Below are positions 46,199-54,952 of a stretch of 64,000 bases of DNA, in pieces. Made by a program: the position numbers and the translations under genes. Position 1 is the stretch's first letter. The number at the start of each line of letters is the position of its first letter. Source of the stretch: Clostridium fungisolvens (GTDB lineage: Bacteria; Bacillota; Clostridia; Clostridiales; Clostridiaceae); contig NZ_BLZR01000001.1 of the NCBI RefSeq assembly GCF_014193895.1, forward strand, positions 2,170,001-2,234,000, given 5' to 3'. Under the pieces are notes generated by a model, which worked only from the letters and a program-made list of their open reading frames with translations, made no database searches and was not told where the DNA came from.

Positions 46199-46372
46199 AC
46201 TTATATATTACAAAATAAATGTTTAGTTAAGAGGACAGGTTACTAAAAAAATATGTTATTATTGTATTATTAGAGAATTAATGTAACAATACAATTTGTA
46301 TAAATAAATTATATATAATTTTAATTTAAGCATTAATAAAAGAAAGCTTAGAAAAACTTGAGAGGTAAAGCG

Positions 46373-47554
46373 GTGGCTAAGATATTTGACTTTAATATAT
46401 TTAAACTAAATAGTGACATAAAACTTACCAATGAACAGAGAACATATATAGATAAAGATATAGCAGTAACGAATCTGAAAAGACTTAGGATAGGGTTAAG
46501 TATAACTTCAATCATGGAGATGGTGTTAATATTAGCATATGATTTGCCACGAATTAAAGATATTAATTCTTCTATCAGAGAAATATATATATACTATTTA
46601 TGGTTACATTCACTTATTATTATAGTCTGCTTATTAGGATTTATATTACTAAATTTATGGAGTAATATAAATAAAACTTTTTCTGTCAAATTTATTGAAA
46701 GAGTAATATATTCTACGTTAGGAGCTATATTAGTTCTACTTGCATTAATATCAGGATTAGATCAGATTACTACAGGACAAATTTTAGTTTTTGGTATAAA
46801 CATAATTTTTAGTGGTTTAGCAATACTCATAAAACCACCATATGAAAATATTATATATACTATCACATTTATGACCTTTATTACAGTTATGATATTCTTT
46901 CAGCATAGCTGGAACATATTGATTTCTAATGTTGTTAATGGAAGCTTTTTCTTTGTATCAGCCTTATTTTTAGCTAAGTTCATACATAATAACCAAGTTT
47001 CACACATAGCTAAAAATATTAAATTGCAAGACATAAATAGAAAGCTGCAGTATTTATCAGATTATGATTATCTTACTGGAATTCCAAATAGAAGATACTT
47101 TATGAAACAGTTAAAAGATTTTGGGTATAATTACGATTTTGCCAGCATTAGAACTTATGTAGTTATAGTGGATATAGACTATTTTAAAAATATCAATGAT
47201 ACCTATGGACATCTAATTGGTGATTACGTTCTAAAGGCTGTAGCTGTGGTACTAAAAAATAATATTAAAGAACAGGATTTGCTAGCTCGCTTTGGTGGAG
47301 AAGAGTTTTTGATCTTATTATCAAGCATCAACTTAGAAGAAACCAAAGTTATCTGTGAAAATTTAAGAAGATTAATTGAACAATATACTTTTAATTTTGA
47401 GAAAAATACAATAAAAATTACTGCTAGCTTTGGAATTTCTTCAATTGAAAATATTACTGAAGTAGATTTTGACAAAGCATACAGTCATGCAGATAAAGCA
47501 TTATATGAAGCAAAAAGAAGTGGCCGTAATAAAGTATGCATTTTTAACTTATAA
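46373..47554 (+). CDS. Diguanylate cyclase (GGDEF) with membrane sensor region
   Basis: A 393-residue protein making cyclic di-GMP. GTG 46373 (MAKIFDFNIFKL) follows AGAGG at proper spacing; the TTG at 46358 does not. About six hydrophobic helices occupy residues 35-205, then the GGDEF domain with the active-site GGEEF at about 308-312 and the DYLTGIPNRR start. The product-inhibition site upstream reads K-E-Q-D rather than R-x-x-D, so feedback inhibition may be lost or weak. It follows the chemoreceptor with its own start region and terminator. Confidence 0.9.
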   Translation: MAKIFDFNIFKLNSDIKLTNEQRTYIDKDIAVTNLKRLRIGLSITSIMEMVLILAYDLPRIKDINSSIREIYIYYLWLHSLIIIVCLLGFILLNLWSNINKTFSVKFIERVIYSTLGAILVLLALISGLDQITTGQILVFGINIIFSGLAILIKPPYENIIYTITFMTFITVMIFFQHSWNILISNVVNGSFFFVSALFLAKFIHNNQVSHIAKNIKLQDINRKLQYLSDYDYLTGIPNRRYFMKQLKDFGYNYDFASIRTYVVIVDIDYFKNINDTYGHLIGDYVLKAVAVVLKNNIKEQDLLARFGGEEFLILLSSINLEETKVICENLRRLIEQYTFNFEKNTIKITASFGISSIENITEVDFDKAYSHADKALYEAKRSGRNKVCIFNL

Positions 47555-47586
47555 TATTAAATGGGTACGTAATTGAAAAAACAGTG

Positions 47587-47630
47587 ATAAAAGTCATGAA
47601 GTTATGGAATTCATAGTTTTATGACTTTTA
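47587..47630 (+). terminator. Terminator after the diguanylate cyclase gene
   Basis: AAAAGTCAT / ATGACTTTT with a long loop that can itself pair (ATGGAATTCAT), followed by ACTTTT. Confidence 0.65.
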
Positions 47631-47812
47631 CTTTTAAAAAGTATATAAGAAGTATTAAAATTTAATGCATACTAACGTAATATGATTTACTATAATAAAC
47701 ATATAAATAGAGATTTATATGAAACTAACGTTCAAAAGATATTCATATTTAAAAAAGTTGAAACACTATATAAATTAGTTTAATTTAAAATAATACAACA
47801 GGAGGATAGAAT

Positions 47813-48559
47813 ATGTCAAAGTTAATATTTTTAGGTACAAATGGATGGTATGATTCAGAAACTGGAAATACACCATCTGTTCTAATTGACTGTGAACGCT
47901 ATTATTTAATATTAGATGCTGGTAATGGAATTTCTAAGTTGAATAACTATATAGATTCTGATAAACCTGTTTATTTATTTTTAAGCCATTTTCATTTAGA
48001 CCACATATCAGGATTGCACACACTAGTTAAAAATAAATTTTCTAAAGGATTATATATTATAGTACAAGGTGGAGGAAAAGAATTTTTGCAAAAATTTATT
48101 AACACACCTTTCACAGTACCAATAGAACAACTTCCCTTCGAATTAGAGATAATAGAGGTTGATAAAAATGTAGATGGGCTTCCTTTTAAAGTAAGTTTTT
48201 TGCCATTAAAACATAGTATAGATGTTTTAGGTGTTAGATTGGAAATAGACAATAAGATTATTACATACTGTACTGATACTGGTGAATGCCAAAATGCAGT
48301 TACCTTAGCTAAAGATGCAGATATATTAATTACAGAATGCAGTATGGCACCAAATATAGAGAAAGATGCTAATGTACATCTTAATCCTCAAATGGCAGCA
48401 AGGATTGCAAAAAGATCTGAAGCTAAAAATCTTTACTTAATGCATTTTGATGCAAGTACTTATACTAATAAAAAAATGAGGATTGAAGCAGAATTGAATG
48501 CAAAAGAGACTTTTACTAACACTTTTGCAGCCTTCGATGGTTTGGAAGTTGAATTTTAA
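47813..48559 (+). CDS. Metallo-beta-lactamase fold hydrolase, RNase Z-like
   Basis: A 248-residue metal-dependent hydrolase. The zinc motif is His59-x-His61-x-Asp63-His64 (SHFHLDHISGL), followed later by CTDTGE and a C-terminal LMHFDAS that supply the remaining ligands. The layout with FLGTNGWYD at the start resembles tRNase Z and phosphodiesterase-like members, but it lacks an obvious exosite arm and is shorter. The substrate is unknown. AGGAGG before the ATG. Confidence 0.83.
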   Translation: MSKLIFLGTNGWYDSETGNTPSVLIDCERYYLILDAGNGISKLNNYIDSDKPVYLFLSHFHLDHISGLHTLVKNKFSKGLYIIVQGGGKEFLQKFINTPFTVPIEQLPFELEIIEVDKNVDGLPFKVSFLPLKHSIDVLGVRLEIDNKIITYCTDTGECQNAVTLAKDADILITECSMAPNIEKDANVHLNPQMAARIAKRSEAKNLYLMHFDASTYTNKKMRIEAELNAKETFTNTFAAFDGLEVEF

Positions 48560-48744
48560 TAAAATATATTACTGAGTTAAGATATTTTGAAGTGCATAAT
48601 TAACTAAAAAATGAGTTTTACCTCTATACATGTAATATGCAGCTGCATTAGCTGATATCTTGAAGTTATATAACATAAGCTAATCTAGTTGGCAATATTA
48701 TGTTATAATTATTCAATATAGTAAGACTATAAATATCAGATTTT

Positions 48745-48856
48745 TATGTGTAAACAGATGTACCAGTTCGAACCGAAATCTTCTTGCAAATATCCTCTGG
48801 TTCTAAGAGGAGATTTTGAAAATATAAATTTTAATGCGAAGTGGCACATCCACATA
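48745..48856. repeat. Repeat family A, copy A2
   Basis: A 112-bp palindromic element. The outer ends TATGTG and CACATA pair, then GATGTACC with GGCACATC, then long AT-rich arms closed by TCCTCT-GGTTCTA-AGAGGA. The same layout and many of the same bases occur in A3. It lies about 85 bp upstream of the ElaA-type gene. Confidence 0.75.
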
Positions 48857-48941
48857 TTGCAATGATTACAAGTAAATAGCTTAATCAAATTCATAAATGT
48901 TTTTAAGTTTAATTCAATAACATACGTGGAGGATAAACTCG

Positions 48942-49385
48942 ATGATTTGGAAAATTAAAACCTTTGATCAATTAACTGGTGAAGAAGTATATAAACTTCT
49001 TAAATTAAGAAGTGAAGTTTTCGTGGTAGAACAAAATTGTATCTATCTAGACCCAGATGGTAAAGATAAATACTCATACCACTTATATTTAGAAGATGAG
49101 GGAGAAATTGTGGCTTGCACAAGACTATTAAATAAAGGTGTTGCATATAGACAAGCCTCAATAGGCAGAGTGATAGTAAAAAAAGATTATAGAGGAAAAG
49201 GTATATCCAGAGAAATGCTTTTAAAAGCCATTAACTTCATAGAGGAAACTATGAAGGAAACAGAAATAAAAATTCAAGCGCAAGCATATTTATTTGATTT
49301 TTATGGAAGCCTTGGGTTTAAGGCAATTTCTGAAGAGTATTTAGAAGATGGTATTCCTCATATAGATATGCTTTATAAAAGTTAA
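48942..49385 (+). CDS. ElaA-like GNAT acetyltransferase
   Basis: A 147-residue acetyltransferase. The N-terminus (LLKLRSEVFVVEQNCIYLDP, then DGKD) is the ElaA signature, and the acetyl-CoA loop is DYRGKGISREML (about residues 84-95). A conserved QAQAYLFDFYGSLGF follows. The acceptor of ElaA-type enzymes is not established. TGGAGGAT precedes the ATG. A family A repeat lies in its upstream region. Confidence 0.85.
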   Translation: MIWKIKTFDQLTGEEVYKLLKLRSEVFVVEQNCIYLDPDGKDKYSYHLYLEDEGEIVACTRLLNKGVAYRQASIGRVIVKKDYRGKGISREMLLKAINFIEETMKETEIKIQAQAYLFDFYGSLGFKAISEEYLEDGIPHIDMLYKS

Positions 49386-49449
49386 TATAAATATAATTCC
49401 ATGAACTATGTTTAATTTTGATTAGTTATTTATATGCAAAATTTTATAT

Positions 49450-49599
49450 ATGGTTAGTTTTTTCAACATATTCATGGGCTTCTTCATAACCCTATTTGCT
49501 GCAGCATCTATCAAGAAAAGATCTAAAAATTGGGCTATATTTGTAACATGTCATAAGATTATTAGAGAAGCCTTTAGCGACTTCTCTAATGAAATCTAA
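49450..49599 (+). CDS. Possible 49-residue membrane peptide or gene remnant
   Basis: A frame of 49 codons begins MVSFFNIFMGFFITLFAAAS and ends with a basic then amphipathic tail. It has one membrane helix but no visible ribosome binding site. Its last part contains a 10-bp perfect hairpin (49561-49570 with 49581-49590). It may be the tail of a lost gene. The rest of this 418-bp gap shows nothing else. Confidence 0.25.
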   Translation: MVSFFNIFMGFFITLFAAASIKKRSKNWAIFVTCHKIIREAFSDFSNEI

Positions 49600-49803
49600 A
49601 TAGCTTTTCTAATTTTATCTAAATCTATAATAAAAAAGTTTGAATTAAAAATGTAGTTACTCGGCAGAATTATTCTAAAAGTATGAAGAAATGCATATAA
49701 TATAGTCTGAAATATTATAAAAAGTCAGAATATTGGGTAAAATATATATAATTATAGTTTTTAATAGTATATCTTACTAATAATTATACAAAAAATTAGA
49801 CGG

Positions 49804-50058
49804 GTGGTGTATAAAACAGTGATAGATATTGGAGAAGAATTTTTATCGATGCATCCTGCACAAAGAAAATGGATTAATGAATGTAGTATGTGCCATCATA
49901 GAGGATACAAGCCAAACATATTGGAACAGCTATATCCTTATCCACCAGCAGAAACAAGAAATTTGCGTTGTTATTTTAAACCGCTTGCACTAAATGAAAA
50001 TGGCGTTTGTGAAGATTGTCATAAACTTCTGAAACAGAAACAAAATAAAAATTATTAA
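49804..50058 (+). CDS. Small protein with two CxxC-type zinc motifs
   Basis: Up to 84 residues. It contains CSMCHH (about 27-32), a lone Cys (about 56) and CEDCH (about 68-72), spaced like a zinc ribbon. Between them lies a Pro/Tyr-rich segment (EQLYPYPPAETRNLRCYFKP). The start is uncertain: GTG 49804 has little upstream, whereas GTG 49819 follows GGTGG at good spacing. No family recognised. A structural zinc site and nucleic-acid or protein binding are inferred. Confidence 0.55.
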   Translation: MVYKTVIDIGEEFLSMHPAQRKWINECSMCHHRGYKPNILEQLYPYPPAETRNLRCYFKPLALNENGVCEDCHKLLKQKQNKNY

Positions 50059-50253
50059 TCATAGCTATAACTAAATTTAATACTTCAATGATTGATTTAA
50101 TTCTTGGTAATAAATTATTACTTCTTTTTACGGATACGAGGTAATATCTATATTGACAACTAATAAATGAAGTTCAATAAAGCGGAGACTTTCAAGGTGT
50201 ATGTTTTATAGTATAATTATACATATAATACTAACATTACAAGAGATGTAATT

Positions 50254-50460
50254 ATGAATAAAAATTTGAACAAAGAGATTATATAGACTGCAGATAATGT
50301 ACTTGATATGTTGGACAACCTTATTTTCAATGATTAGAATTTGAAGAAATGAAAGAATCAACTGATGAAAATATCTTTACAAAATCTTTTTTTATGATAT
50401 GTATTAATGAAAAAGAAATCATAAGTTTTCCGAGTTTTAGGAAACGTCTAGATTTTAAAT
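50254..50460 (+). pseudogene. Degraded coding remnant
   Basis: A start after AGAGATGTAATT gives only MNKNLNKEII before a stop. The frame continues through TADNVLDMLDNL and further stops. A later frame reads DENIFTKSFFMICINEKEII, again stopping. The codon texture is gene-like but broken repeatedly. I cannot name the ancestor. The surrounding gap 50059-50522 has no other feature. Confidence 0.3.
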
Positions 50461-50522
50461 AAAATTTCACTTTTGTTTAAAATTAATAAAAGATATATTG
50501 TTAGAGTTAAGTGAGGTGTCAT

Positions 50523-51134
50523 ATGGGATTTGATGAATGTGCAAAAGAATGGGACACAGAGAGACGGATTTCTAGAACAATAATTATAGCTAGGGAATTG
50601 GAAAACTTTATTCCAATCAACAAAAGACTTTCTGCTATGGAGTTTGGATGTGGAACAGGCCTTATAAGTTTTAATCTGCATGATAGGTTAAAAGAGATAA
50701 CACTTATCGATTCCTCAGAAGGGATGCTTGATATAGTTAAATCGAAAGTTGAAAATTATAAGGTTAACAACGTAGTGATTAAAAATTTAGATATAGCAAC
50801 AAATAATTTATTTGATGAGAAGTATGATATAATATATAGTTCAATGGTACTCCATCATATTAATGATACCCAAAGTATAATAAGTAAACTTTATGAACTT
50901 CTTAATAATGAAGGATATCTTTGTATAATTGATTTAAATAAAGAGGATGGTAAGTTTCATAGAAATGAAACTGGTTTCCAGGGGCATAATGGATTTAATC
51001 AAGACGATATTATAAGGATCTTTGAGAATACTGGTTTTAAAGAGGTCACAGCTCATACATTTTACGTAGACACAAAAGATGTTGGCGACGAGATAGTAGA
51101 GTATTCTTTGTTTATAATTAAAGGTAAAAAATAA
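50523..51134 (+). CDS. Class I SAM-dependent methyltransferase
   Basis: A 203-residue methyltransferase. ATG 50523 follows GTGAGGTG; the GTG at 50511 lies within that site. Motif I is EFGCGTG (about residues 40-46), the acidic loop after strand 2 is LIDSSEGM, and motif post II/III is YDIIYSSMVLHHIND. It is of the small UbiE-like type. The substrate is unknown. Confidence 0.85.
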   Translation: MGFDECAKEWDTERRISRTIIIARELENFIPINKRLSAMEFGCGTGLISFNLHDRLKEITLIDSSEGMLDIVKSKVENYKVNNVVIKNLDIATNNLFDEKYDIIYSSMVLHHINDTQSIISKLYELLNNEGYLCIIDLNKEDGKFHRNETGFQGHNGFNQDDIIRIFENTGFKEVTAHTFYVDTKDVGDEIVEYSLFIIKGKK

Positions 51135-51283
51135 TTTGTTTAAATGTGGTTGATTTTATATAATAATTTATGAGGAAACACAATGAACTGTTCTATGACA
51201 ATAACGCTCTAATCTTTCTAGTCAAAGATATGAATATTTCTACTATACTTAAATTTAACTTTAAAAGATAAATTGAATAACTT

Positions 51284-51322
51284 AAAAATCACTACGAAAA
51301 GTTTACTCGTAGTGATTTTTGA
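51284..51322 (+). terminator. Intrinsic terminator
   Basis: AAAAATCACTACGA / TCGTAGTGATTTTT, a perfect 14-bp stem with a 9-nt loop. It is 150 bp past the methyltransferase stop. From here to 51585 I see only AT-rich promoter-like sequence (TATAAT near 51551). Confidence 0.85.
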
Positions 51323-51585
51323 TTAATTAAAATTACATATAATTCTATATAAAACTAAGTTTTATATTAATTAGCTAGATTAATTTTAGATTTTATGATT
51401 TATATGAAAATTTTAGGGGATATTTATATAGTATGACAAATAGTAGAAACTATGAGTAAAGTCATGAATTAGTTAAAATGAACAAGAAAATACTTGAAAT
51501 ATCGAGTTAATCCGACATAATAATTGATTCATGAAATAGAAAATACAAGTATAATATATATATATTTATTATAAGGAGTATGAAG

Positions 51586-52698
51586 ATGAACGAAAATCAA
51601 ATTTTTATCCACAATAACGGAGAATTAGGTCTTATAGTTTTAGAAAGCTGTAAAGCTTTAGGACAAAAAATTGATGAAGAAATCAAGGCTAAAAGGGGCG
51701 TAAGTGAATCTTTTTTAATTCCTTCAGATGAAATACGCTTTTCTAATGGGGAAGGAAAGGTAAAGCTTTCAGAAACAGTTAGAGGTAAAGATATTTACAT
51801 ACTTTGCGATGTTGGTAATCATAGTTGCTCATATAATATGTTTGGAGTAAAAACTTTTAAAGGTCCAGATGAACATTTCCAAGACATAAAAAGAACTGTT
51901 TCAGCTATAAGAGGAAAGGCAAGAAGAATAACTGTTATAATGCCACTTCTTTATGCTTCAAGACAACACAGAAGAAAAGGCAGAGAATCACTTGACTGTG
52001 CTTTAGCATTACAAGAATTAGAAAGATTAGGAGTTCAAGAAATATTAACATTTGATGCACATGATCCTAATGTTCAAAATGCAATTCCACTTTTATCTTT
52101 CGAAAATTTCTATCCTACTTATGACATACTAAAGACTTTTATCACAGAAGAAAAGTCAGCAGAAATAGATAAAAATAAAATGCTAGTAATCAGTCCTGAC
52201 ACAGGAGCCATGGATAGAGCTATATACTATTCAAGTGTGCTAGGTCTAGATGTGGGTCTGTTTTATAAGAGAAGAGACCATTCTACAATAGTTAATGGTA
52301 AAAACCCTATAGTAAAACATGAATATATGGGAAGAGATGTTGAGGGTCAGGACGTGCTTATCGTAGATGATATGATTGCATCTGGAGAATCTGTGCTTGA
52401 TATAGCAAAAGAACTTAAAGCAAGAAAAGCAAGAAATGTTTATGTAGCTGCAACTTTTGCATTCTTTACAGAAGGAGCTGAAAAGTTCCAAAAGTTCTAT
52501 GAAGATGGTACTATAACAAGAGTTTACTCAACAAACCTTACATATATAGCCCCTGAAGTTCAAGAAGCAGAGTGGTTTAAAAAAGTAGATATGTCTCAAT
52601 TTATTGCTAGAATAATAAATAGATTAAATGGTGACCAATCTATCGCTTCATACATGGATGCAACATATGTAATATCTGAACTATTAAAAAATAGATAA
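51586..52698 (+). CDS. prs: Ribose-phosphate diphosphokinase (PRPP synthetase)
   Basis: A 370-residue enzyme that makes PRPP from ribose-5-phosphate and ATP. ATG 51586 is seven bases after AAGGAG; the ATG at 51580 is too close. Family marks are SRQHRRKGRESLDCALALQE in the flexible loop, the DAHDP segment (canonical D-L-H-A-x), and the PRPP loop VLIVDDMIASGES. At 370 residues it is longer than housekeeping Prs (about 315) and deviates at several loops, so it may be a second, divergent form. It is a single-gene unit. Confidence 0.85.
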   Translation: MNENQIFIHNNGELGLIVLESCKALGQKIDEEIKAKRGVSESFLIPSDEIRFSNGEGKVKLSETVRGKDIYILCDVGNHSCSYNMFGVKTFKGPDEHFQDIKRTVSAIRGKARRITVIMPLLYASRQHRRKGRESLDCALALQELERLGVQEILTFDAHDPNVQNAIPLLSFENFYPTYDILKTFITEEKSAEIDKNKMLVISPDTGAMDRAIYYSSVLGLDVGLFYKRRDHSTIVNGKNPIVKHEYMGRDVEGQDVLIVDDMIASGESVLDIAKELKARKARNVYVAATFAFFTEGAEKFQKFYEDGTITRVYSTNLTYIAPEVQEAEWFKKVDMSQFIARIINRLNGDQSIASYMDATYVISELLKNR

Positions 52699-52732
52699 TA
52701 GTAAAAGTTTTGATAATATTCCGATATGCAAT

Positions 52733-52771
52733 AAAAAGGTTAGAACTAAAATTTTAGTTCTAACCTTTTTT
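52733..52771. terminator. Bidirectional terminator between prs-like and MATE genes
   Basis: A nearly continuous 19-bp palindrome (AAAAAGGTTAGAACTAAAA with TTTTAGTTCTAACCTTTTT). Confidence 0.92.
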
Positions 52772-52809
52772 TATTCTTGCTTACTCGAATTAGAAATATC
52801 GATTAGTAA

Positions 52810-54171
52810 TTAATGAACTACCAGATTGTTTATCCACTTTTTAGATGCAATCCTAGGAAATCCAACAAAAAATTTTGCTATTTCCTCCATAAAGACGAAA
52901 ATATATACTTTATCTATTGGCATATGGAAGTACAATCCTGCTAGAGCAACCAAAGGCACTCCTACAAGCCACATTCCACCGATATCAAGTAGTAGACAAA
53001 ACTTCGTATCTCCACCGCTTCTAAGTATACCAACAACATTTGTATAATTGAATACCTTTATACAAAGGAAAATCCCAAGTATATGAAGCAAGGATTTAGA
53101 ATAATTGTGGACCTCAGGCGATACACTATAAGCAAACAAAATTGAAGGAGCTCCTAAATATATTATAAGCCCTACAATAACGCCAAGTAGGGGATTCATT
53201 ATAATAAATCTCTTAGCATATAGAAAGGCAGTTTTTTCATCCTTTTGTCCTATCTTCTGTCCTATCATGATTGCGGCAGCATTACCGAATCCCAAAAATA
53301 CAACCATAGCAAGTCTATCTATAGTGCTTACAATATTAGTAGAAGCAACGATAGCTGTGCCCATATGTGCGTATACAACTGAATAAATAGTAACCCCTAA
53401 AGCCCAGAAACTTTCATTTAAGATAACTGGGATAGTAATCTTAAAGAATCTTTTAGCAAATTCCATAGATAAGTCTAATAGTTCTTTTGGTTTCGCTGCA
53501 AGAGGGAATTTAAATTTATATACAACAAATATCATTAATATAAATTCTATAATACGAGCTATCAATGTACCTAAAGCAGATCCGTATACTCCAAGTCCAT
53601 GAACACCAGCCACACCATAAACTAGAGTGAAATTTAAAACTGTATTTATTCCAAGTGCAATAATACTAACTACCATTGGAGCTTTTACCTGTCCTAAACT
53701 TCTTAAGGTTGCAGCATAAGCAAATGATACTGCGGTAACTATATAACTAAGACAGATTATTCTTAAATAGTTTGCACCCATATTTATAACCGCTGGATCA
53801 TTAGAGAAAATACTCATAATTGGCTTAGGAAAAAGTAAAGCTGCAATTGTAAAAACTGATGATACTGCTATTGCAGTAATAAGACAAATTCCTAGAACTC
53901 TTTTAATATTTTTCAAGTCTTTTTTTCCCCAGTATTGCGCTGTAAAAATCGAAGCACCACTTACTACACCAAACAAAACAAGATTTAGTAAGAAAAACAT
54001 TTGGTTAGCTAGTCCAACACTTGCAATTGCTACCTCCCCTAATCCTCCAATAATTATATTGTCAAATAAATTTAACGAAGACAATATAAAATTTTGAAGT
54101 GCAATTGGGAAGGCTAGCTTTATCGTGTCTTTAAAAAACTTTTTGTCTGAAAATAAAGATAATAAGTTCAT
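52810..54171 (-). CDS. MATE-family multidrug efflux protein
   Basis: A 453-residue transporter with 12 helices in two homologous halves. I start at ATG 54171 (MNLLSLFSD), which follows TGGAGG. The first half has IIGGLGEVAIASVGLANQ and SGASIFTAQYWGKKD; the second half has VASTNIVSTIDRLAM and GNAAAIMIGQKIGQKDEKTA. Such proteins exchange Na+ or H+ for cationic drugs. It is stand-alone and intact, unlike the MATE remnant at 12240. Confidence 0.9.
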   Translation of the reverse strand: MNLLSLFSDKKFFKDTIKLAFPIALQNFILSSLNLFDNIIIGGLGEVAIASVGLANQMFFLLNLVLFGVVSGASIFTAQYWGKKDLKNIKRVLGICLITAIAVSSVFTIAALLFPKPIMSIFSNDPAVINMGANYLRIICLSYIVTAVSFAYAATLRSLGQVKAPMVVSIIALGINTVLNFTLVYGVAGVHGLGVYGSALGTLIARIIEFILMIFVVYKFKFPLAAKPKELLDLSMEFAKRFFKITIPVILNESFWALGVTIYSVVYAHMGTAIVASTNIVSTIDRLAMVVFLGFGNAAAIMIGQKIGQKDEKTAFLYAKRFIIMNPLLGVIVGLIIYLGAPSILFAYSVSPEVHNYSKSLLHILGIFLCIKVFNYTNVVGILRSGGDTKFCLLLDIGGMWLVGVPLVALAGLYFHMPIDKVYIFVFMEEIAKFFVGFPRIASKKWINNLVVH

Positions 54172-54253
54172 AAAAGTAACCTCCATAACATTAGCTATAT
54201 AATTATAGCATAACTTGGAGATCTTATCATACTAACCTAATTTACTCTATTTA

Positions 54254-54619
54254 CTATTTAAGCTTTCCTACTATAGGTAAATTATTTAATACCTTGGTTC
54301 CATGGGCTGCTTGATTAATTTCTTGCGTAAGGTCTTTTCCTGCAGTGATTCCATTTTTATGCTTACCATTATGCCAGTCCTCAGCATTAGTAACATCATA
54401 TACAATACCACTCACTGCGGCATATGCTGGATTTCCATTTTGACCATCATACTTTTTCAATTCATCTAAAGTAAAGGTTTTATCTGGTATTGATTGAGTA
54501 GTACTTGAATTGTTTGTATTATTTTTATTTGAGGATTCATTTGTTTTTGTACATCCAATTAAAGTAAAAGATAAAAATAATACGAGAGTACACATAATAT
54601 TAAGTGGTTTTTTTATCAT
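54254..54619 (-). CDS. Lipoprotein with cytochrome-b5-like heme/steroid-binding domain
   Basis: A 121-residue exported lipoprotein. The signal peptide ends in the lipobox LIGC, with Cys23 the likely lipid anchor. A Ser/Asn/Thr-rich linker follows (about 24-45), then a short cytochrome-b5-like domain: FTLDELKKYDGQNGNPAYAA, VSGIVYDVTNAEDWHNGKH, and a terminal AAHG. One His is in WHNGKH and another in AAHGTKV, as in clostridial members. Heme binding is known for some relatives but not shown here. Located on the outer face of the membrane. Confidence 0.85.
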   Translation of the reverse strand: MIKKPLNIMCTLVLFLSFTLIGCTKTNESSNKNNTNNSSTTQSIPDKTFTLDELKKYDGQNGNPAYAAVSGIVYDVTNAEDWHNGKHKNGITAGKDLTQEINQAAHGTKVLNNLPIVGKLK

Positions 54620-54687
54620 ATAATCATCTCCTTATCTTATTTATTTGCTATCTAATTGAAGAATATTCTTTTTAAAATACAATATTG

Positions 54688-54796
54688 TATAGATAAAGAT
54701 GAACCACTTCGATCCGAAATTTATTTTTAAAACTCTCACGGGTTCTGGTGAGAGAATTTAAAAATATAATTTCTATTACGAAGTAGTTCATCTATA
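54688..54796. repeat. Repeat family A, copy A3
   Basis: A 109-bp palindrome. TATAG and CTATA form the outer pair, then GATGAACCACTTCG opposite CGAAGTAGTTCATC, AT-rich arms, and the tip CTCTCAC-GGGTTCTG-GTGAGAG. It aligns with A2 in the same orientation and with A1 in reverse. It lies about 155 bp upstream of the ribokinase start. Confidence 0.78.
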
Positions 54797-54952
54797 GACC
54801 AGTTTTAAATAAAATATAACAAAATAATTTAATTTCTATTAATAATTAATAGAAGCAATAACTAAGTTTTGTAGACTAGAACCAGAGTACAAATAGATGC
54901 GTAGTTACTTTATTTATTAATAATGTTAAGATTATATATAGAGGTGATAAAT

